Source: Setaria digitata
Lineage: Eukaryota > Nematoda > Chromadorea > Rhabditida > Setariidae
Reading direction: 5' to 3'
DNA: 64,000 nt
Assembly: GCA_003640385.1 (NCBI GenBank)
Contig: RCAB01000233.1
Coordinates: 33,308 to 97,307 of the forward strand
Position numbers and translations under genes: made by a program. Positions 11,626 through 22,227 of this stretch are shown here, one piece after another. The notes beneath the pieces are model-generated. The model did not search any database, was not told the origin of the DNA, and worked only from the letters and a program-made list of their open reading frames with translations. Positions within the stretch are counted from its first letter, which is position 1, and each line of letters starts with the position of its first letter.

Positions 11626-12902
11626 TCATTTTATTCTTAATTTATCTAAAATGTTAAGATCAATTAATCGCAACCATGGAAATTTCTGTTGACGATGATG
11701 GTAATGATGATGATGATGATGGTGATGAGGATATTGTTGTTCAGGATGAGAATGATAATAACTAGAATAATCATCATTTCTTTCACGATATTGATAACGC
11801 TGATTTTTTTGATATTGTTCATTTCGCTTCCTAAAAATACTAGTAAATCATCATCCAACTGTTCAAAATAGAATCTTTGTTTGTTTTTTTTTTTTTTTTA
11901 AATTAAAATTTTATCTAAAACAAAAAGAGGAAAAAAAAGAGGGTGCCATTCCATCAATATTTTAAATGTTATTAGAAATTTATTTAAAAGAATTTTTAAA
12001 AAGTTATAGTAGATCTAAACTGCTTAAAATATATGAAAATAGTTAAACAACTCGTTCATTACTTAGCATATCACATATAAGCAGCTGTAATTTTACGAAA
12101 AATTTTTGTACTACATTTAATTACTCATAAAAAAAATATTTCCTAAGCAAAACGAAATTTTAAGATGAAATTTAGTCAAAAGTTCTACGATCAATTACGA
12201 TTAATAATTTAATTTCTTATTAAAACAATAAAAAAAAAACTTGCAAAAAATTTCGTAAACGTCCACCATCATGACTGCTCTGTGACATCATTACAAGCCC
12301 TTCTTCATCCCAATCGTTATCACTTTCAGCTCTTGTCATTATCATTATCAAGGTGTCATTCAGTATCAGAAATGACAATAGTATAATTTTCATCAACATT
12401 TTATTGAATCTGAAATTTTAAGAAAAAATTTTCTCAAAACTGCAAATACTTCCTTTTATAATGCTTTATTAATAAGAACAAGCGGATGGAAAAAATAGAA
12501 AATTTGAATTTGAGTAATCTAAATTTAAATTTATAAATAGTACTTTAAGTGATCATTTTTTTTTACAAATTTAAATAGCATAATATCAGGGAGCTGAAGA
12601 GCTTAATTAATTAGCATTTGATTTTTGGTATGAATAATGAAGAAAAAAGAAGCATTGAAATTAGCAAAAAAAAAAAAAATGCTAAAAGATTATTTAAGGG
12701 TCACAATTAATTAAGCATTATTTGAAAAAAATTTAAAAACTTAGCATGCTTACAATAAACAATTTGCAAAGCTTTATGCTAAAACTTGTTATGATTAACA
12801 TTTTATCTAGTAAATAATTTACCAGTCTACGGCATTCATGTTTTCCACGTTAATGGCAAAAATTATGCTAAGGAATGCTGATAAAACCAGCTCTGATATC
12901 AT
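11626..12902 (-). CDS. Small secreted histidine-rich protein
   Basis: Two exons fit exactly: 12902-12823 and 11830-11626, joined in phase 2 (TG|G rebuilds a Trp codon), giving 94 residues. Exon 1 encodes a signal peptide (MISELVLSAFLSIIFAINVE). Exon 2 encodes a Tyr/Gln/Arg-rich segment (NEQYQKNQRYQYRERNDDY), then a run of eight His followed by Tyr-His-His, then a hydrophobic-basic tail ending NILDKLRIK. The His run suggests metal binding (Zn, Cu or Ni) or pH-dependent binding; this is inference. The 992-base intron contains another open segment with its own signal-like start (12241-12399) that cannot be joined in frame. The CAT repeat is ATG/ATC-rich on the other strand and gives Met-rich shadows there. 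Confidence 0.6.
12241..12399 (-). CDS. Possible alternative signal-peptide exon inside the His-rich gene
   Basis: From ATG at 12399 there are 53 open codons before a GTTTTT donor at 12240. The peptide starts MLMKIILLSFLILNDTLIMI, then has acidic residues (AESDNDWDEEG) and ends GGRLRNFLQ. A good acceptor (AAATTTCAG) sits 13 bases before the ATG. Joined to the upstream exon (12823) it would make a TGA at the junction, and its own donor phase (0) does not fit the His-rich exon (phase 2). It may be a first exon of another isoform, a decayed duplicate, or a separate short gene. Confidence 0.35.
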
Positions 12903-13650
12903 TTTATCATATTTCAACACGCATAATCCATCAAAAATATCTAAAAATACGATTTATTATTGATTAACAAAATAGGTCATTATCTTTAACAATTTTGCTT
13001 CTACTGGAATATATTTTCCATTTTTTAAAATTGCATGTTAATAATTTTAGAACATTCGAACAGTTCTTTCGTTCTACAATCGATATATTAATTAATCAAT
13101 TAATTAGTTTATTTTTTATTATTACTATTATGATTTTTTTTTTTTTTGCCAAAGATCAAAGGAGAGCTTACTAATTTAAGTTCGGAATATTTTTGAGTTT
13201 TATCTGTTTCTCTTTTTTTTTTTTAATTCCTTTTGTATAATGGTAATATTTGTGTAGATAAACAATGATTGATTAGGAGAGCCAGGTTTTTTTTTTTTTA
13301 TAAAAAAGAATATTTTGAATTAAATTAATTGCTTGGTTTTCATTTAATCAAAGTGATTGCATAAAAAAGAATATTTTGAATTAAGAGAAAATATCTTATC
13401 TTTTTCCTTTATCACCAAAATGTTAAAATGACGCTGTTAACTTATCAGTTATCATGTTATCTGATACTAAAACTTTAAAATAACAGTCATTGCAATGATT
13501 AAATTATTCTCATATTTAATGCTTTCAAATAAGTTAAAAAAAAAAAAAATTGAAAAATTGTTGTAATGTCATCTTCACGTGTCAATCTTACTGATGGTGG
13601 TGGCGTCTGAACGTGAGATTCCTTAGCAATAATATCATAAGGACGTGATT

Positions 13651-13750
13651 AAACGTGTCATTTGTCGGCAGTGATGGAATCTTAACGTGTCGAAACGTGT
13701 CATTTGTCGGCAGTGATGGAATCTTAACGTGTCGAAACGTGTCATTTGTT
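13651..13750. repeat. 42-bp tandem repeat, 2.4 copies
   Basis: Two identical 42-bp units (13651-13692 and 13693-13734) start AAACGTGTCATTTGTCGGCA, followed by a partial third copy to 13750. The unit is a multiple of three and stays open on the plus strand, but no gene context supports coding. Each unit carries the CGTGTC/ACGTG motif twice. Confidence 0.9.
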
Positions 13751-15964
13751 AAAGAACTTATCATCCTGAAACTATCTGGGGTGTGCTTAATTATATTATT
13801 TCATAGATTCGATATCAGATATTTTCTGTATCAGCACATTATCTAATTGATTATGAGAGGGCTTATAAATAATATAAACAAAATTATGATCTATTATCGT
13901 AAAAGAGAATGCAATAAACAAAAATTTTTAAAGTGAAAAAGAAAATTGATGAAACTTTGCCATGCCTGATGTTTTAATTGTGTTAATTGGCAAATAAAAA
14001 ATTAATTCCAATAAATTTTGACTTGAAAAATTCAATTAACCTGTAATTTTAATTAAAATTTTACTGATCACGATTAAACCTTAATTTAAATTACTTAATA
14101 TGTCTATAAAATGCGGAGTGTAGTCAAGAATTTCTTTCATTTCAATTTTGAAATTTCAGATCCCATTAAACTTTATTGGTTTTGACACAAACTGAACTCT
14201 TTCTTCTTTACTTTAAGAATAATTTTATCAGTAATCAGTAACAGTTTGCTTGTGCTTTGATAAATTAAAGAGAAGTTTTGCAAAAAAAAAGCAAGAAAAA
14301 TTTTTCGTCTAAAATAAACAATATCATTCTGAAATAAATCAAACGTGGATAACTCGAAAAGGAGCCAAATTTGCGATGAAGTTTGATTAGATAGTTCCTG
14401 TATTTGAAATTGCCAAAAAAGCCGTAAAGATATGCAAAAAAAAGAAGTAATAAATGATATGATATTGATAATAAAATGCATTATATGGCTAAATTTATAG
14501 CTTTCACGAATTTCAGCAGTTTTTTTTTTTTTTTTCATTTTTAATCTAAAATTTTACAAAATGGTTTTGTAGTATGTTTATGAAGCAAATGCGTTTCTTT
14601 TTCGATTTATAAAAAATTAATTTTAATTTAAAGCATTTGGAAGAAACAGAGAAAAAATCAAAGATGATGAATGGTTGCAAAAATTGCACTATGCTAATAA
14701 AGGCAGAAATGATTTGATATAGAAAAAAGTTTATTCAAAATGCATAGAAATATCAAATTACACTAATTTAAATTATCGGAATATGGTTGTAGCTTCTAAC
14801 TGGCAGACAATAAATTTGCTAGTATTTGCAATTTAAACTTTTTGCTTAATTGCAAAATTTCTCACGATCAGTAAAGGATAATCTCTTATTAATTTTTGAT
14901 CATTTTTATCAAAAATTTTGCTATATAAAATTTGAATATATTGCAATGAATAAAAAAAAAGCTTGAATACATTAATTCTTTAAAATTAATAATAAATGTT
15001 CGAGAAAAAAAAAAGTAAAAGCAAAAATGAGAAATCTTGGTGAGATTTTTATCTTTTGTATTTAATAGAAGGATAAAAAAAAAAAAGAAAAAACCTCACG
15101 ATCAACAATTTATAATATTTAAAAAAGAGTCGACTACAATCAAGAAAAGTTAATTGATATTAATTAATAATTAATTTTTATATCTTATTCGCGAACATGC
15201 CGCAAAATTTAAAATAAATTTTGAAAAAATATTTCTACTTGAAAAATTTCAAACCTAAAATTAACTTCATATTCGACATGCATAATTATTTTCAGTGTAA
15301 TAAAAGTTACGAAAACGAAGAATTATCTGTTGCTTTGCTAATATCTCTTTTTCGAGTATTTCCTATTGCAATATCTACATTGTATTTTTAAATGAATAAA
15401 GTTACTCATTAAATTCAATTTTGTGAATTCAAATTCTTGCGACAAATTAGTCTTGAAAAACATTATTTTGCCTCCGGCAACAATAATAGAATCGTAAGAT
15501 AAAAAAAAAAGTGAATTACGGATAACCCAAATTTCGATTATCCCTGTTTACAGATATTTATTTCTTTTTTCGTGTATTATCAATTCCTTTGGCTGATCGC
15601 TGATCTGATTAAATGATTAAAAATTTTCGAATTTCTAAATCAGATAAATAAAATTAAACGTAAATTAAACCTAATAGGCTATACATAGAATAAAATTTGA
15701 AATGAAGAAATTTTTTTTTTCTTGTTTTATTTTGAGTGATTTATTCTTTTTTATTTGTTGCATGCATATTTTTGTTTGTAATTTTTTTAGTTTATAAATT
15801 TTGAAAAAATGTGGCCATTAAATTTAATTATTATAATTTTTAACTAGGATGAAATCATGCATGCGCTTACATATGCATATGTCTACGTTAACAACAATAA
15901 TTAATTGGTAGTGAACAAAAGTTAGTATTTAAATTTCAATTTTTTTTTAATTTATAAATGATTT

Positions 15965-16720
15965 ACAATATCAAATCACTACGTGAACGATAAATGTCAT
16001 TTTCCTTTTCACGATAACTCTCGATGATCTCTTAGTGATGATATTAACAAAAGATTCATTTAAAAAAATAAAAAATAAAAAATAAAAAAAAAGATAAAGA
16101 TTAATGCCGTCATTTCAATAAATGATAAGAATTATCACCACAACGATTGCAATATCAGTCATAATAATATTAAAATATCAAATCATCGCATGAATGATGG
16201 ATGCAATTTTCCTTTTCTTGACAAATCTGGATGATCCTTTAATGGTGACAGTAATGACAATGGCAAAAGATTCGTTCAAAACAAAACAAAAAAAAAAAGT
16301 AAAAATTAAAAAATAAAAATAAAGATAATATAGAAGAAAAGATCAATGCTTCATATCAATTTTTTTTTTTTACGTTTCTGATAATGATAATGATATTCGC
16401 ATGGCTAATTAATATAAGATTTATCACAATAAGGTTTTTTTTCCTTTTTTTTTGCATCAACTATGATAATATTAAAAATGACAATTCAAAATATGAATGA
16501 TAAGCATTATTTTCTCATTCTTGATGTCTCTTGATGACCCTTTGATAACGATAATAACAATAGTAAAAAGTGACTTAAAAAAAAGACAAAACAACAATTA
16601 ATGATGAATGACATTGTTTTATAAATTCTTTTTTCGTTTTCCTGATAATGATATTCAAAAGTTAACTGATAAAGAGTAACGAATATCACTTTGAACAATT
16701 GTAGCAGCCAGCTATTATGA
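15965..16720. repeat. Degenerate three-copy repeat
   Basis: Three diverged copies, starting near 15967, 16176 and 16480, share the order: ATATCAAATCA-like start, a TTTTCCTTTTC pyrimidine block, a GATGATC-CTTT-GTGATGA block, an ACAA(T)AACAAAAGATTCATT block and an A-rich tail. Spacing is about 210 to 300 bases. No terminal inverted repeats or coding capacity are visible. Confidence 0.5.
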
Positions 16721-19700
16721 TAATAGTAACCAGCCTTTGGAAATTTTTTAAATTATTCCATTTTGCTAATTGCAGCATTAAAAGTGAATGATTCTTTAAA
16801 CATTATAATTATTTAAAAGAAATTTACCAGTTTTAATCAGAAATCAGTGAAAGAAAAAAGAGTGAAAGAAAAATAAAAGGAAAAACATTTGTTGTATTCG
16901 TTTCCTAATTTTTCATTAATCGCTTCCTCATTTTAACCTTTTTTCCTCCTCTCCTTCTCTCTCTTACTCTCTCTCTCTCTCTTTCTCTTTCCCTTTCCCT
17001 TTCTTTTTTCTCTTCAATTTTCTCTTAACAAATAAAAAAAAAAGAAAGAAAAATGCTCATTAAAATCATTTTAATGATTGCAATTGATACTAAAATGTAC
17101 AATAATTCAAACGAAAAAAAAAAAAATAAAATTGGCGAAAATGCAATTAAATATCACATTTATCAATTTTTTCATTTCAAATTACTGTTAGTTATTCTTA
17201 ACAGAGCAATAAATTGATAATAAAGATGAGAAGAATAAATGAATTATCACTAATTGAGCGTTGTTTTCAGTGATTATTTATTATCATATCCAAAAATTGC
17301 TTTTCCGTAATTTTTTTTTCATCATGTGTCGACAAACTACGCATTGAAAATTAAATGGAAAAAAAAATTGAAAGTATCACTAATTTATAATTTATAACTC
17401 GAAGAATGAGTAAAAATAAGAAGAGAATTGAGATCTTTTGCAGTTAAAAAAAAAAAAGATACTTAAATTGGTTAAGTTTTGTTAATAACTGAAATGATGA
17501 GTGTTTTAAAATCAAGTTATATGATATTGAAAAAAAAAGGAAATTGAAAAAATGAAATAAAATTTAGCAAATTTTGGAAATAAAAAATTTTAATCGAGTT
17601 AATTTTTTGTGTCTTAAAATTAACTTTTTACGTCAAAATCAATTTTATTAATTCTTATTCATTTATGCCTTAGAATTAATTTTATTAGTTCTATTAATCC
17701 ATTTTATTTCTTTTTCTACTTTATGATATATCTTTGTTGCATAAGTTTGTAGCTTTATTGTCTGACCTTTTTTTTAAAATTTTATAAATTATCCATTTTC
17801 GAGAATGAAGTATTCTCGATTAATCCAGAAAATAATTGTTGTATTTTCTAAAAGCAGTTGTAAAATTCATCGTTACACCAATAAAATTTATTCGAAATAT
17901 ATTATTGAAGGATGCATTTTACACCTCTATTTTTTCACGATAAAAAAGAAAATACCCGAATGATTTTCAAATTCTTCAAAATACTTAAATCAGTCATTAA
18001 TTTATCGTTTGCTTCATTAATTGAATTCGATTTTCTGTGTTAATTTGTCTTAATTCATGTGGTTATTTGCATCTGCATAAGCAATAATGCATCAAATAAT
18101 ATTGCATCTATAAATAATTTTAAGAAATAATGATCTAAAAAAAAAAAATATAAGCTGTTGACTAAACAAAATGATATCGGTGATTACATGATAATAATTA
18201 TCAGAAAGTTCAATCATGGAAAAATTTTATGGAATAAAAGAAAAAAGGAAAAAAAAAAAGGAAACGAAATCTATTCCTTAGCAATATTCTGAAATTTATC
18301 CGCTTCAGATTTACTTCTATTCAGTGTGATGTAAATTTTCAAATATTTATAAATGGATAAGTAGCTTCTTCTTAAATTGAACAAATCTAAGCTAATTCTT
18401 AATTAAAATACTTATTGGATATACACAGAAAACTGTTAGTTTTTTTTTTTTTTGTTTAGTTATTTAAAAAAAAAACAAAACAAAAAACAAAAAAAAAAAA
18501 AAAAGAAGAAAAAGAAAGAGAAAAAGGAAAAAAAGAAAAGAAATGTACGAACCATCCGAGAAATTTCTGATGAAAGTGAAAGAAGAAATGGAGAAAAGAG
18601 ACAAATTTCACTGTGAATACACCAAATTGCATTCAGTTAATGACAGACGAAGCAAATCAAAAAAAAAATTTTTTTGAAATAAACTGAGCATTAATGAAAA
18701 TTCAGACAAATTAGTCTTGAAATAGTAAATCATTAATTAGAAGTGAAATTGTACACGAAATGCAGTTATGAAATGGTGGGATGTGTGGGAATTCATATTT
18801 TTTTCCATTTTAATGAAGTTTGATTTAATGTAATGATGATAATGATAATGATTAATGGAATATGAATGAAGTAAAATGATAAAATAAAATAATGGGAATA
18901 AAATATGAACGAAAGTTTTTAGTGCTTGGTTTAATGAAATTTAATTCAACCTAGTCGAAAGTTAATGATGATTGGATGAAATTTGGGAAATTTTTATCTT
19001 TTAATTTTATATAATTTAATTTAACATAAGGTTGGTAATAATGGTAGTAATACTTGGAAATAATATAGAAAAAGCGAATAACTGAGCAATTAATTATTTA
19101 ACTTGATTAACAATAAAATAACCATTTCTAATTAGATAATGTGAGTAGTCATCAAATATAATATAATTTGAGCAAGATTATTATTATTAGTGCTAATTTT
19201 CGCATAGGTTAATAATAAATAATAATAAATTCGCATCTATCTCAGTGAGACTAATGATAATTTGTGATTAAATTAAGAGAAATTATTTTGCACCTAAGTT
19301 GGACTAAATATGATGCTATTAATTTAGCGTTTTTCGATTTTTTGGTTAACTGATAATATTTTCCGATTGTAACCGAATGACTTTTCGGTGACAGAAAAAA
19401 GAAGCTTATCAGAAGCTTACTTGAACTATTATTTTTGGTTATAATTTTTTAGCTATTTGAATTATACCCAAAGTAAATGATAACAAAAGATATCCTTCAT
19501 TCTAGATATCAATCATTCTAGAAAGAATGGGCGATAATTTTCAAGAAAGGATGAATGGTTCATCACTTTGTGCATTCTTTCATATACTTTGAAATTGAAA
19601 AGGAAAAAAAATAGAAGGAGGAAATCTGTGATAAAAATGGCATCAAGACTAATCAATCATTTGATAAAAAGGTTATAAAGAAAATGATTTATAAAGAAAA

Positions 19701-19964
19701 TGATCATTAAAACAAAAAAAAAAACATATACACACAAAAGATTGTTCATTAATGCGGTAGGTCTATTTCATGCAAACAGGTATTCAGTAATAAACGGACC
19801 AATGACTGGACAAGAAAAAAAAATGAAAATCAAATCTGCATCTGCAAGTAAAGTGAATCTGTGTGTCCGGCAAGGGGAAAAAAATAATCGGAATACGGTG
19901 GAAAAGTGAGAACTTTAAATTTGAAAAGTTAGAAACAAAAAAAATTGTGTCTTTTATCAATTAA

Positions 19965-20400
19965 GTATAATAACTGATACAATAAAAAGTAATTGAAAGT
20001 TATGACTGTTAAAGAAATTTTTTTTTTCTTCTTCTTTTCTTCCGTACTAATTCATCGTTTTCAGTCTTGGCAATAATAACGATAGTAAATTTATATGCAC
20101 AAAATGAAACTGTAAGCGTTTAGACTGACAAATGTCAACTTTGCTACGATAAATCAAAATTATCTGACCGGAAAGAAATGCGAAAAAAAAAAATGGAATA
20201 GAAACTGATTTTTAATCATTTTCATGAAGAAAAATAGCTCTTCATCGTAAAGAATCATTAATTTGATTGATATCACAAGACAGTAACTAGCATTTGAATA
20301 AAACCATCGATAGCCGTATAATAACTGATACAATAAAAAGTAATTGAAAGTTATGACTGTTAAAGAAAAATAGCTCTTCATCGTAAAGAATCATTAATTT
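19965..20400. repeat. Shuffled direct duplications
   Basis: A segment of about 52 bases (GTATAATAACTGATACAATA onward) occurs at 19965-20016 and again at 20316-20368. A second segment of about 37 bases (AAAAATAGCTCTTCATCGTA onward) occurs at 20228-20264 and again at 20364-20400. In the right-hand copy the two are fused, as if the region between them had been copied and its middle deleted. Confidence 0.85.
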
Positions 20401-22053
20401 ATAATATAATAATATGCAAATTTTATTAGTTAACTTTAACTTTTTAATAATAATATGAACATTAATACTACTCAAATACGAAAATAATAATTGCGCCAAT
20501 AAACAACAATGGCGCAATACTAAGAACAGTAGCATATAAATAATAACTGATTAATAATAATATGCAAATTAATAAAAACACTAAAATAACAATAATCATA
20601 ATTATGGAACACTAGAAAGAATAATACTGAGTGTAAACGAATAATAATTTGCAATCGTAATGATAAGAATTCGTATAAATAATATCAGCCGTTATTTCCG
20701 TAATAGATATTATTTTATTTATAACTACTTGGTTACTTCAATTGTTATTATTAATATTAATAAAATAATAATAATGACGGTTGTTGCTTTTATTATTAAT
20801 AGTAAATGGTAGTGATATTAATAATAATGCCAATAATTAATGGCAGTTATAATAACTATTAACTAGTAATAATATATATGGCAGAAATTATTGCCATGTT
20901 AATAACAGCAATGAGAACAACAACAATAAGAATAATAACAATAACAACTGTGGAAATTTAAAAATAAAATAATAATGTAGTAACTTAACGAGAATACATC
21001 AAGTTATAGAGAAAATGACAATAGCAGTAGTAAAATATGAACAGCAACAATTGTAATTTAATGCAATGAATGATAAGAACTTGTTGAATGTTAAGTTCAG
21101 TTTGATGGAACTAAATTTTACCAGTCTTAGAAAAGAGAGAGTTATCAGTATGAATATAATTGTAACTTATTGGCCATTTCAAAGATCATTATGATAGTGT
21201 TAATTACAGTAATTACAATTTATTTAATTATGCTTTATGTACTACAGTTTTGCTTCTTTTCATTGTTTTTTTTTTCCTTTTTTTGCTGATTTCAAAATTG
21301 TCCATTATCAGTTTACAACCGGTATTATAATGATTATAATAATTGTAATTAACAATGAAAACAACAACACTATGAATGATGAATGTGATAACAAAGTGAT
21401 CATGACAATGTGATACAAATAATAGCGTTTAATGATAATAAGACCGATCTATCTTCCACTTGTGAAAGTTTTTGATTGTATTGGTAAAAAACAAAAGAAA
21501 AAAGAAAAGGAAAAAAAAAAACCGAAAATATTTGACCCGAATCAGTACAGGTTTATTGGTGTTTCTTGTTAGAAAGTATTTCTTTCAATACATTTAAATC
21601 AATTTCATTCCTTTCTTCTCTCTTTTTTTCTCTCTCTCTTTCTTTTCTTACTTAAACTGTTGTTGTTTTTCCTTTTTCTTTTTTTTTTTTTTGTGTTTTC
21701 CTTTTTCTTTTTTATTTTTATTTTTGTTTAAAAATGCGAAAAGAGAAGAAAACAATTATGCGATATTATAAGAGGAAGAGATTATCAGTTACTGATATAT
21801 TGGAATTTTAAAGAGGAAGAAAAAGAGATGAAATAGGAGTGGAGGGGAGAAGAGAGGGAGGGGAAAGAGAAAAAAAAAAGGTAAAAGTGGATAAAATGAT
21901 ACCAGAGGTTAGAGGGCATAGGAGTGGGACAAAACGAAATGTCAAATGTCACTGTAGAAAGCAGAACAGACAGACAGGATACCCCCATTTTCAAAAATTA
22001 TATAAAAGGCAGTTAATTTCGTTGAAATGAAGGTGTAGGTGTCGATAACATCG

Positions 22054-22054
<1 letters not shown>

Positions 22055-22110
<56 letters not shown>

Positions 22111-22145
22111 GCAACAACAACAACAACAAACAGCAACAACAACAA
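22055..22145. repeat. CAG/CAA trinucleotide array upstream of cut-1
   Basis: About 30 units of CAG then CAA, with a few interruptions, ending about 80 bases before the cut-1 ATG. It would lie in the 5' UTR or core promoter. Read as protein it is Gln, Ser/Asn or Ala/Thr on this strand and Val, Cys or Leu on the other, but there is no gene context for translation. Confidence 0.9.
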
Positions 22146-22227
22146 CGAGCAATTCTTTTGGTGGAATAAACGGCAAATAATTCTCTAGTTTACTGAGGAA
22201 CAAAAATTCTTATTTAATCCAATAATT

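Larger units (their letters stand above)
12903..22227. other. Long gene-poor region with repeats and low-complexity DNA
   Basis: About 9.3 kb with no gene I can support. It holds a 42-bp tandem repeat (13651-13750), a degenerate three-copy repeat (about 15965-16720), a CT-rich tract (about 16940-17010), a shuffled duplication (19965-20400), long AAT/ATA-rich stretches (about 20400-21100) and a CAG/CAA array (22055-22145). The right end must include the promoter and 5' UTR of cut-1. Confidence 0.55.

Noticed and set aside
11689..11871. Met-rich plus-strand frame
   Set aside because: Antisense of the CAT (His) repeat of the secreted His-rich gene.
14173..14538. 121-codon open frame on the minus strand
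   Set aside because: Phe/Leu/Ile/Lys-rich with a poly-Lys start and no splice partners or signal; a frame of this length is near what chance gives in 64 kb at this base composition. The best of the unsupported frames, but not enough to call a gene.
21942..22203. Poly-Val, poly-Ala and poly-Cys open frames on the minus strand
   Set aside because: Readings of the CAG/CAA array in wrong frames; no gene context.
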